A stretch of DNA of 64,000 bases from Deferrisoma camini S3R1. GTDB lineage: Bacteria > Desulfobacterota > Deferrisomatia > Deferrisomatales > Deferrisomataceae. The position numbers and the translations under genes are program-made. Each line of letters begins with the position of its first letter. Position 1 is the stretch's first letter. The stretch covers positions 996,501 to 1,060,500 of the forward strand of contig NZ_JAFN01000001.1 in NCBI RefSeq assembly GCF_000526155.1. The letters are read 5' to 3'. Shown here piece by piece: positions 1-6,355 of the stretch. A model generated the notes under the pieces. The model ran no database searches. It saw only the letters and a list, made by a program, of their open reading frames with translations, and was not told the DNA's origin.

Positions 1-1
1 G

Positions 2-205
2 CGGGAGGCCCGCCGCAGCGCCGAGGTGACCCACAACCACCCGGAGGGGATCAAGGGGGCCCAGGCCGTGGCCGCGGCGTTCTACGGCGGGGTTCCGCCC
101 CAAATCAGGGACGAGGCGCTCGGTCGGCTGGACGGGCCCCTGCTCCGGGTGGTTCGGGCCTTTTGCAGGGCAGTCGGGTTGCCGTTGGGGGAGGGCGGCG
201 GCTGA
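2..205 (+). pseudogene. ADP-ribosylglycohydrolase remnant (5' truncated by window edge, internal deletion)
   Basis: The reading frame enters from outside the window and stops with TGA. It carries the motif THNHPEGIKGAQAVA, typical of one ADP-ribosylglycohydrolase (ARG, PF03747) subfamily, followed immediately by AFYGGVP and a C-terminal helix, which normally close these proteins. Family members have roughly 90 residues between the two, including the GxDxDT metal-binding motif; here they are joined in frame after AQAVA. The short GCCGTGGCC-like sequence expected at both ends would fit deletion by microhomology (inference). The protein should lack glycohydrolase activity. It is not a copy of the intact ARG at 3999-4919, which has SSRTTHGA at the equivalent place, so two ARG lineages are present. 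Confidence 0.7.
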
Positions 206-252
206 GGGGAGGTCGAACCGTTCACGAACGGGGGGCGAACGCGGGAGGGACG

Positions 253-576
253 ATGCAACCGTTGTACTGGCTTGTCGCCGACCAGATCGCCGCGGGGCCG
301 TACCCGGGTTCGCCGGAGCCGGGTACGGCCCTGGAGAAGGTGCGCTGGCTCGCGGGGAAGGGGATCGGGGCGTTCGTGGACCCGACCGAGCTCGGGGAGA
401 TCACCCGGTTCGGGTCCCTCGTGCCGTACGACGAGGCGATCGCGGCCGAGGCGCCGGAGCGGGCGCTCCGGGCGATCGTGGAGCGCCGGAGGGCCTTCGG
501 CATGCCCTTTGCCGGCGACTCCCCCCAGAGCGAGGCCCAGTTCCGGATGGTGTGGTCGTGGGAGATCGGGCGGTGA
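253..576 (+). pseudogene. PTP-like (rhodanese-phosphatase superfamily) phosphatase remnant lacking its active site
   Basis: The 107-residue product aligns over both ends with the intact 187-residue phosphatase at 3439-4002: N-terminal MQPLYWLVADQIAAGPYPGS against [19 protein letters not shown], and C-terminal [10 protein letters not shown] against [10 protein letters not shown]. About 74 central residues, including the IPDG acid loop and the HCx5RT signature, are missing in frame after residue 67. ATG 253 is chosen because GGGAGGG precedes it and it matches the paralogue's start region. It lies 47 bp after the ARG remnant, so the pair mirrors the intact phosphatase-ARG pair in reverse order. 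It is probably a pseudogene; a retained binding-only role cannot be excluded because the frame is intact. Confidence 0.7.
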
Positions 577-630
577 TCTCCACTGCCTCTTCGGACTGCG
601 TTTTGCCCCAGGCGAGTTCTCGCGGGACTA

Positions 631-659
631 TTAAAGCTTAGCGCGATAAATGTTAATAT
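631..659 (+). promoter_or_regulatory. Candidate promoter of the fic gene
   Basis: An AT-rich patch in an otherwise GC-rich region holds TAATAT at 654-659 with TTAAAG 17 bp upstream at 631-636. The -10 match is good and the -35 match is weak. It lies 46 bp before the fic start and is the only promoter-like sequence in the 577-705 gap. Confidence 0.3.
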
Positions 660-705
660 CCGATCCGCCTATTCAACGTTCTTCAGCAAAGGCTGCGACC
701 CTACG

Positions 706-1875
706 ATGAAACGAGGACCCACCGGCCGCTACACGGTCACGACCGTTGGGGGCGAGCCCGTTCGGGCGTTCGTGCCGCACCCGCTGCCGCCGGACCCGCC
801 GTTGGACTTCAGGGGGCCCCTCCAGGCGGCCCTGGAGCGGGCGAGCCTGGCCCTGGGGCGGCTCGACGGCGTTTCGACCCTGCTGCCGGATACGTCGCTG
901 TTCCTCTACGCGTATGTCCGCAAGGAAGCCGTGCTCTCCTCGCAGATCGAGGGGACGCAGTCCTCCCTGTCGGACCTGCTCCTCTTCGAGTTGGAGGAGG
1001 CCCCCGGCGTCGCCATCGACGACGTGGTGGAGGTGTCGAACTACGTGGCCGCGCTCGACCATGGTTTGACGCGGCTGCGCGGGGGCTTTCCGCTCTCGAA
1101 CCGGTTGATCCGCGAGATCCACGGGGTGCTGCTGTCGCGCGGGCGGGGGAGCACCAAGGCCCCCGGCGAGTTTCGGCGTTCCCAGAACTGGATCGGCGGC
1201 ACCCGGCCGGGCAACGCCGTCTTCGTTCCGCCGCCTCCCACGGCCGTGCCCGACTGCATGGGGGCGCTCGAGCGGTTCCTCCACGCCGAGGACGACGGGC
1301 TTCCGGTGCTGGTACGGGCGGGGCTGGCGCACGTGCAGTTCGAGACCATCCACCCGTTCCTCGACGGCAACGGGCGGCTGGGGCGGTTGATCATCACCTT
1401 TCTTCTCTGCTCCAGGGGGTTGTTGCGGGAGCCCCTGCTGTACTTGAGCCTCTATCTCAAGGAGCATCGAGCCGAGTACTACGAGCTGCTGGAGCGTGCA
1501 CGGCGCGACGGGGACTGGGAGGCGTGGCTCGCGTTCTTTCTGGAAGGCGTGCGCGTCACGGCGGAGGGGGCGGTGGAGACCGCCCGACGCCTGGAGGCGC
1601 TCTTCGGGGACGATCGCGCACGGATCGAAACGACCGGACGCCGGGCGGGTTCGGCGCTGCGGGTGCACGAGGCGCTCAAGGCCCGCCCCATCCTGTCGCT
1701 GCCGGCCGCCTGCGAACGGACCGGCCTGTCGTTCCCGGCCGTCTCGTCGGCCATGGATCTGCTGATGGATCTGGGCGTGGCTCGCGAGCTGACGGGCCGG
1801 CGCCGCAACCGGCTGTTCGCCTACGACCGCTATCTCGCCATCCTGAACGAGGGGACGGTGCGGGAAGGGGCATAA
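706..1875 (+). CDS. fic: Fic family protein (predicted AMP transferase)
   Basis: The 389-residue protein has the Fic signature HPFLDGNGRLGR at about 216-227; the motif histidine is the catalytic base and the DGNGR part binds the nucleotide phosphates. Fic proteins usually transfer AMP from ATP to a hydroxyl on a target protein. An N-terminal SSQIEGT segment near 78-84 matches the inhibitory (S/T)xxxE(G/N) helix of class II Fic enzymes, so activity is probably autoinhibited. The C-terminal 70 residues look like a winged helix (SFPAVSSAMDLLMDLGVA), as in the large solitary Fic family. It is monocistronic, with an upstream AT-rich promoter region and a downstream terminator. It lies between the decayed and intact ADP-ribose/phosphatase genes, so it may belong to the same accessory island. 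The target protein is unknown. Confidence 0.93.
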   Translation: MKRGPTGRYTVTTVGGEPVRAFVPHPLPPDPPLDFRGPLQAALERASLALGRLDGVSTLLPDTSLFLYAYVRKEAVLSSQIEGTQSSLSDLLLFELEEAPGVAIDDVVEVSNYVAALDHGLTRLRGGFPLSNRLIREIHGVLLSRGRGSTKAPGEFRRSQNWIGGTRPGNAVFVPPPPTAVPDCMGALERFLHAEDDGLPVLVRAGLAHVQFETIHPFLDGNGRLGRLIITFLLCSRGLLREPLLYLSLYLKEHRAEYYELLERARRDGDWEAWLAFFLEGVRVTAEGAVETARRLEALFGDDRARIETTGRRAGSALRVHEALKARPILSLPAACERTGLSFPAVSSAMDLLMDLGVARELTGRRRNRLFAYDRYLAILNEGTVREGA

Positions 1876-1898
1876 GTCCCCGCCCCACCCGTTCGAGA

Positions 1899-1934
1899 CA
1901 AGGCCTGCCCCGGCAATGACCCGGGGCGGGCCTT
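1899..1934 (+). terminator. Rho-independent-type terminator after fic
   Basis: A 14-bp stem (AAGGCCTGCCCCGG pairing with CCGGGGCGGGCCTT, one G-T) encloses a six-base loop. A short T-containing stretch follows. It separates fic from the ARPP-1 operon. Confidence 0.7.
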
Positions 1935-2097
1935 CGCGTTTTCCGGGCACGTCGCCCCGACCCCGGACAGGATCTGACCGCCTTCGGAGGTATGATCTCC
2001 CTCTCGCGAGCCGATGTTGGCTCGTTGGCCGATTTCCGGGACCGAGACAGGGATTCTTGGGTGCGGCCTTTGGGCCGGGCTCGAAAGGAGGGAGACC

Positions 2098-3096
2098 ATG
2101 GACGCAATCGCCAGCGCGTTGGGAGCGGTGTCTCTGGGAGGGCCGGCGGGCCACGAGAACCTCTGGGTCTTTCCCCTGATGGGCGGCAACGGGGGGCCGC
2201 CCGACTATTTGACGCTCGACGAGGCCCTTGAAGGCGGCCACGCACGGGTCACCGAGGTGTCGGAGGACGGCAGCGTGCCCGAGCTCAGGTTCGTCAACGA
2301 GAGCGAGCACCGGATCCTGCTCCTGGACGGGGAGGAGCTGGTGGGCGCGAAGCAGAACCGCACCCTGAACGTCTCCATCATGGTGGGGGCGAAACAGACC
2401 GTGGTGGTGCCCGTCACGTGCGTGGAACAGGGCAGGTGGAGCTACCGCTCGCCGGAGTTCCAAACGGCACGGCACGCGCATTTTGCCCGGGCCCGAGCCG
2501 CGAAGGCGGCCCAGGTCTCCGAGTCCCTGAGGAGCAGGGGCAGCCGCGAGGCGGACCAGGATCAGGTGTGGGAGGAGATCTCCTCCAGGGCCCGGAGAAT
2601 GGGGGCGGTTTCCCCCACCCTGGCGATGGACGAGATCTACGAGAAGCACCGACGCAGGGTGGAGTCGTACCAGCGGGCGCTGCCCGCTGCAGAGGGCCAG
2701 GCGGGCGCGGTGTTCGCCATCGGCGGGCAGGTGGCGGGCCTGGACCTGTTCGACTCGGCCGTTACCCTGCGGAAGCTGTGGCCGAAGATCGTCTCGAGCT
2801 ATGCGGTCGACGCGATCGACCGGTTCGAGGAGGAAGACGAGCGCACGGAAGCCCCTGCCGAAGCCGTGGGCGCGTTCCTGCAAACGGTGGCGAGGGCCCC
2901 GGTGGAGCGGTTCCCGGCGATCGGTTTGGGGGAAGACCTCCGGGTGGCGGCCCCGAGCCTGGCCGGGGGAGCGCTCCATGTGGACGGCCGGGTCGTTCAC
3001 ATGGCCGTCTTCAGCCGGGAGCCGGCAGGGGAAGAGGAGACCCGTGGTCCCGGAAGGGCCCGTATGGCGCGGGCGTCCCGCCGACGCAGCGGATGA
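2098..3096 (+). CDS. ARPP-1 family protein (ARG and rhodanese-phosphatase superfamily associated)
   Basis: The start is ATG 2098, with AAAGGAGGGAG eight bases upstream; an upstream in-frame ATG at 2014 lacks such a site. The 332-residue product has the family core YLTLDEALEGG, LLLDGEELVGAKQNRTLN and PVTCVEQGRWSY (about residues 40-120), which I recognise as the ARPP-1/DUF6569 domain. The middle is a charged helical region. The last 20 or so residues are Arg-rich and may be a poorly conserved tail. The family is named for its gene-neighbourhood link with ADP-ribosylglycohydrolases and PTP/rhodanese-like phosphatases, and exactly those two genes follow here. Its biochemical role is not established; a part in processing NAD-derived or ADP-ribose-modified substrates is inferred from context. 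Confidence 0.8.
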   Translation: MDAIASALGAVSLGGPAGHENLWVFPLMGGNGGPPDYLTLDEALEGGHARVTEVSEDGSVPELRFVNESEHRILLLDGEELVGAKQNRTLNVSIMVGAKQTVVVPVTCVEQGRWSYRSPEFQTARHAHFARARAAKAAQVSESLRSRGSREADQDQVWEEISSRARRMGAVSPTLAMDEIYEKHRRRVESYQRALPAAEGQAGAVFAIGGQVAGLDLFDSAVTLRKLWPKIVSSYAVDAIDRFEEEDERTEAPAEAVGAFLQTVARAPVERFPAIGLGEDLRVAAPSLAGGALHVDGRVVHMAVFSREPAGEEETRGPGRARMARASRRRSG

Positions 3097-3129
3097 CGGA
3101 GACGACGGATCGGTACCCGGAGGTTGGGG

Positions 3130-3240
3130 GCGGCTCGAGAGCCACCCGGCCGCCTAGCGGCCTAGCAGCCCAGCCGCCCAGCGGGCCGAAGGCCCCAGAC
3201 CGACGACCAACGACTGACGACCAACGACCGAAGTTACATG
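3130..3240 (-). repeat. Dispersed TAACTTCGG-type element, copy A, with internal 8-mer and 7-mer arrays
   Basis: On the minus strand this begins CATGTAACTTCGGTCG and ends in a GGCTCTCGAGCC hairpin, as do copies at 34858 and 59252. On the plus strand it contains four 8-mers of the form GCnGCCYA (3149-3180) and then four 7-mers of the form YRACGAC (3201-3228). The arrays differ in sequence and length between copies, while the ends and the central GGGGCCTTCGGCCC are conserved. It fills the gap between the ARPP-1 gene and the small zinc-protein gene. Confidence 0.8.
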
Positions 3241-3256
3241 GAAGGTGGAGGGTGGA

Positions 3257-3442
3257 ATGGAGACCTGTAAACGATGCGGGACCCCGATCTTCGAGGACGC
3301 CGGGCCTGAGTCTCCCCTGGATTTCCTGGAGGCGGTGGTCTCCTGCGGCGAAAGGGAGCCGGAAGGCCCGCTGTGCGAGCGTTGCGGGGAGGAGCGGAGG
3401 ATGACCGGGGCCGCCCTCCTGGACGACCTGCTCTCCGGGTGA
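3257..3442 (+). CDS. Small four-cysteine zinc-binding protein of the ARPP/ARG operon
   Basis: The product is 61 residues: [12 protein letters not shown], then a central acidic segment, then CERCGEE. The two CxxC pairs, about 36 residues apart, suggest a single zinc ribbon. ATG 3257 is chosen because GGAGGGTGG precedes it; a GTG at 3245 would add four residues. Its stop overlaps the likely GTG start of the phosphatase (GTGA at 3439-3442), so the two are translationally coupled. I know no function for it. Its place in the operon suggests an adaptor or nucleic-acid-binding partner of the phosphatase and glycohydrolase (inference). Confidence 0.75.
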   Translation: METCKRCGTPIFEDAGPESPLDFLEAVVSCGEREPEGPLCERCGEERRMTGAALLDDLLSG

Positions 3443-4002
3443 CCGTGCTTCCGTTCTACTGGCTCGTGCCCGGCCAGGTGGCGGCCGGCCTGTACCCCGG
3501 GTCGCCGGACCCCGGACAGGCGCGGGAGAAGCTCCGGTGGCTGGTGGGGCAGGGGATCCGGGCGTTTGTAGATCTGACCGAGCCGGGGGAGATCACCCGG
3601 AGTTTCGGTCCGCTGGTGCCGTACGAGGGGGTGCTCCGGGAGGTGGCCGGGGAGGCCGGCGAGACCGTGGAGCGGCTGTCGTTCCCGATCCCGGACGGGG
3701 AAGCGCCGTCCCCGGAGACCATGGTGCGGATCCTGGACGCGATGGACGAACGGATGGCGGCCGGAAGCCCTTTGTACGTCCACTGCCTCGGCGGCCGGGG
3801 CCGCACCGGGGTGGTGGTGGGGTGCTTTCTGGTGCGGCACGCCCCGCGCCTTCTGGGTACCGACGACCCTGTGGAGGCGCCCAGGCGGGCCCTGGCGCAA
3901 ATCGTCCAGGAGCGGGTGGCCCAGGGGATGCCGTTCGCCGGCGATTCGCCCCAGACCTGCCCCCAGTTCGAGCGGGTCGGCTCCTGGAGGATCGGGCGGT
4001 GA
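3439..4002 (+). CDS. PTP-like / dual-specificity-type phosphatase (rhodanese-phosphatase superfamily)
   Basis: The product is 187 residues. It has the Cys-phosphatase signature HCLGGRGRT (Cys116, Arg122) and a candidate general acid Asp in SFPIPDG (about residue 86). The protein should hydrolyse a phospho-ester through a Cys-phosphate intermediate. In this gene association the substrate may be an ADP-ribose- or nucleotide-derived phosphate rather than phosphotyrosine (inference). GTG 3439 overlaps the previous stop; GTG 3445 would align better with the paralogue's ATG at 253 and remains possible. Its own stop overlaps the glycohydrolase start (GTGA at 3999-4002). The remnant at 253-576 is a clear paralogue missing the catalytic centre. 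Confidence 0.85.
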   Translation: MTVLPFYWLVPGQVAAGLYPGSPDPGQAREKLRWLVGQGIRAFVDLTEPGEITRSFGPLVPYEGVLREVAGEAGETVERLSFPIPDGEAPSPETMVRILDAMDERMAAGSPLYVHCLGGRGRTGVVVGCFLVRHAPRLLGTDDPVEAPRRALAQIVQERVAQGMPFAGDSPQTCPQFERVGSWRIGR

Positions 4003-4919
4003 CGCCCTCCCGTGAGGACCGGTTCGCCGGGTGTTTGCTGGGCCTGGCCGTGGGCGACGCGGTGGGCACGGCGGTGGAGTTTCGCCCGCCCGGCACGTTC
4101 CCGCCGGTGACGGACATGACCGGGGGCGGGCCGTTCGGTCTAGAGCCCGGGCAGTGGACCGACGACACCAGCATGGCCCTGTGCCTGGCCGAGAGCCTGT
4201 TGGAGACCGGCGAGTTCGAACCGGCGGACCAGATGCGCCGCTACGTGCGGTGGTGGCGGGAGGGGCACCTCTCCAGCACGGGCCGGTGCTTCGACATCGG
4301 CAACACCGTACGTGCGGCCCTGGCGCGGTTCAAAGAGACCCGGGAGCCGTTTTCGGGCTCGACCGATCCCCGGTCCGCCGGGAACGGGTCGCTCATGCGG
4401 CTGGCGCCGGTGGCGATGCGGTTCGCGGACGACCCGGCCCGGGCGGTCCGGCTGTGCGGGGAGAGCTCGCGCACCACCCACGGGGCGCGCACCTGCGTGG
4501 ACGCGTGCCGTTACTTCGGCGGGCTCCTGGTGGGCGCGCTCGGCGGGGTGGGCAAGGAGACGTTGCTCTCCCCCCGGTACGCGCCGGTGGAGGGGCTTTG
4601 GGAGGCCGATCCCCTGTGCCCGGAGATCGACGCGATCGCCGCCGGATCGTTCAAGGTCAAAGACCCTCCGGAGATCCGGGGCACCGGGTACGTGGTGGCA
4701 TCGTTGGAGGCGGCTTTATGGGCGTTCCACCGGTCCGGGAACTTCCGGGAGGGGTGCCTGTTGGCGGTGAACCTCGGGAACGACGCGGACACCACCGCGG
4801 CCGTGTACGGTCAGATCGCCGGGGCCTATTACGGGGCATCGGGCATCCCCGATGAATGGCTCGAGCGGCTGGCGATGGCCGATCTCATCCGGGAGACGGC
4901 GTTGCGGCTGATGCCGTGA
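3999..4919 (+). CDS. ADP-ribosylglycohydrolase (DraG/ARH fold)
   Basis: The 306-residue protein carries the two metal-binding clusters of the family: WTDDTS at about 53-58 and [16 protein letters not shown] at about 260-275, plus GNGSLMR near 130 and TTHGA near 160. These bind the two divalent metals that activate water for cleaving the ADP-ribose N- or O-glycosidic bond. GTG 3999 overlaps the phosphatase stop by four bases, with CTGGAGG upstream as ribosome site. Length and domain are complete. As the last gene of the ARPP-1/zinc/phosphatase/ARG set it probably removes ADP-ribose from a protein, nucleic acid or small molecule. No cognate ADP-ribosyltransferase is visible in the window. Confidence 0.92.
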   Translation: MTPSREDRFAGCLLGLAVGDAVGTAVEFRPPGTFPPVTDMTGGGPFGLEPGQWTDDTSMALCLAESLLETGEFEPADQMRRYVRWWREGHLSSTGRCFDIGNTVRAALARFKETREPFSGSTDPRSAGNGSLMRLAPVAMRFADDPARAVRLCGESSRTTHGARTCVDACRYFGGLLVGALGGVGKETLLSPRYAPVEGLWEADPLCPEIDAIAAGSFKVKDPPEIRGTGYVVASLEAALWAFHRSGNFREGCLLAVNLGNDADTTAAVYGQIAGAYYGASGIPDEWLERLAMADLIRETALRLMP

Positions 4920-4958
4920 GATCCGGGGGAATTGCCGGCCCGCAAAGGCTTCGAAGAA

Positions 4959-4992
4959 AAGGCCCGCCCCGGGAACCGTCCGGGGCGGGCCT
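4959..4992. terminator. Bidirectional terminator between the ARG operon and fadL
   Basis: A perfect 14-bp stem (AAGGCCCGCCCCGG / CCGGGGCGGGCCTT) with a six-base loop sits between the convergent stops at 4919 and 5020. AAAA flanks the left side, which gives a short U tract for minus-strand transcripts. Confidence 0.8.
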
Positions 4993-5019
4993 TCGTGCTT
5001 CGGAGTGCCAGGAACGGGA

Positions 5020-6312
5020 TCAGAACCAGAAGCTCACGTTCGCCGCGAACAGGTGGGCCTCGCTCTTGTACTCGCCGTCCTGGTGGTCGTTGGACACGCT
5101 GCGGTCCTTGAACAGCACGGCCATGTACGCCAGGTCGAGCGCCCCGTGCTCGTTGTGCCATCCCAGACCGAGGGTGACGTTGTGGCGGTCCGAGTCGGGG
5201 AGGTCGGGCCCCAGGGTGTCGTCCGGCACCGGGGTGTTGTCGTAGGCGTAGCCGGCCCGCAGGTCCAGGTTGTCGTTCACCGCGTACTGGGCCCCGAACC
5301 GGAAGGTCCAGGTGTTCTCCCAGTCCTTGGGCAGGGTCTCGTCGTGGAGGACGGTCTCGTCCTCGAAGTCCAGGGCCAGCTCGTCGTACGAGCTCCACCC
5401 GAACCGGTCCACGTCGAACTCGAAGGTGAGCTTCTTCGTCGGCCGCCAGGCCACCGCAAAGCTCCAGGTGTCCGGGAGGGTGATGTCCGTGGACCCGTCG
5501 GTGTTCACGTGGCTCGGGAGCCCCAGCACGTCCTGGGCCTTCTGGCTCACCATGAGGTCGGCGTCGCCGTCGTCCACCTCGATCTTGATGCGGCTGCGGT
5601 ACGAAACCCCGAAGGACCAGGTCTCCGACGGCTTCCACAGCAGACCGAAGTTGAAGCCCCAGCCGTCACCCGTGCCCTCGACCTCCAGGTCGCCCACGTT
5701 CAGGTTGACGGGGTTGCCGGCGCCGTCGAACACCGTGGTGTACGGCGCGTTCTCCAGCCACAGCGTGGCGTAGGTATAGTCCACCCCGAACGCGATGCCG
5801 AGGTTCTTCCACTGGAACGCCACCGTGGGGTTCACGTTGATGGGCTTGATCGCCACCTCCTTGACGTCGTCCCGGAAGGGGCTGGTGGTGTCCCAACGTT
5901 TCGCCAAGGGGTACAAGGAGTTGATACCGATCCCGAAGGCCACCGGCGCCGACTTGAGCCGGGTGGTGGCGTAGATGTTCGGGGGGAAGAAGATGTCGGG
6001 CCGGGCGCTCTGCTTGCCCGAGAACTCCGACCCGCTCACGTTCTTTTCACCCAGCCAGGTCTTTCCCTCGAACTCGGTCTCGGGCACCTGGATGATGGTC
6101 ACACCCAGGCTCATCTGGCTGCCTGTTTGGAAGGCAAGGCCGGCCGGGTTGTAGAAGATGGCCGAGGGGTCGTCGGCCTGGGCCACGAAGGCGTTGGCCA
6201 TACCCATGGCTTTGGCGCCCTGCTCGCGGATGTGGAACCCCGCCGGGAAGGCGGGGGACGAAAGCCCCAGCACCGCGAGCCCGGCAACCCAAGTCGTCCA
6301 GTTGCGTCTCAT
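5020..6312 (-). CDS. fadL: FadL/OmpP1/TodX family outer-membrane long-chain fatty acid transporter
   Basis: The 430-residue precursor has a signal peptide (LAVLGLSSPAFPA, cut near 24), then the conserved FadL N-terminal hatch GFHIREQGAKAMGMANAFVA with NPAGLA shortly after. The rest alternates short aromatic beta strands typical of the 14-stranded barrel and ends in ANVSFWF, the terminal Phe expected for BAM insertion. FadL moves fatty acids or other hydrophobic molecules through a lateral opening in the outer membrane. AGGAGG lies eight bases before the ATG. It follows the VolA-like lipase gene by 43 bp, so released acyl chains could be taken up directly. It ends at the terminator at 4959-4992. 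Confidence 0.93.
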   Translation of the reverse strand: MRRNWTTWVAGLAVLGLSSPAFPAGFHIREQGAKAMGMANAFVAQADDPSAIFYNPAGLAFQTGSQMSLGVTIIQVPETEFEGKTWLGEKNVSGSEFSGKQSARPDIFFPPNIYATTRLKSAPVAFGIGINSLYPLAKRWDTTSPFRDDVKEVAIKPINVNPTVAFQWKNLGIAFGVDYTYATLWLENAPYTTVFDGAGNPVNLNVGDLEVEGTGDGWGFNFGLLWKPSETWSFGVSYRSRIKIEVDDGDADLMVSQKAQDVLGLPSHVNTDGSTDITLPDTWSFAVAWRPTKKLTFEFDVDRFGWSSYDELALDFEDETVLHDETLPKDWENTWTFRFGAQYAVNDNLDLRAGYAYDNTPVPDDTLGPDLPDSDRHNVTLGLGWHNEHGALDLAYMAVLFKDRSVSNDHQDGEYKSEAHLFAANVSFWF

Positions 6313-6355
6313 CGTCTCTACCTCCTGAAAGGGATAAGGATCAGGCTTCGGTGCC

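Noticed and set aside
673..3000. 775-codon minus-strand open frame across fic and ARPP-1
   Set aside because: It is antisense to two genes with clear motifs. Its composition (Arg/Gly/Pro/His-rich, no domain) is the usual shadow frame of high-GC DNA.
3130..3240. Rho-independent terminator only
   Set aside because: It contains a GC hairpin, but the whole 110-bp unit recurs at two other loci and has no T tract, so it is better described as a dispersed repeat.
3999..4919. Remnant at 2-205 as a simple duplicate of this ARG gene
   Set aside because: The remnant has THNHPEGIKGAQA where the intact gene has [14 protein letters not shown], so they belong to different ARG subfamilies.
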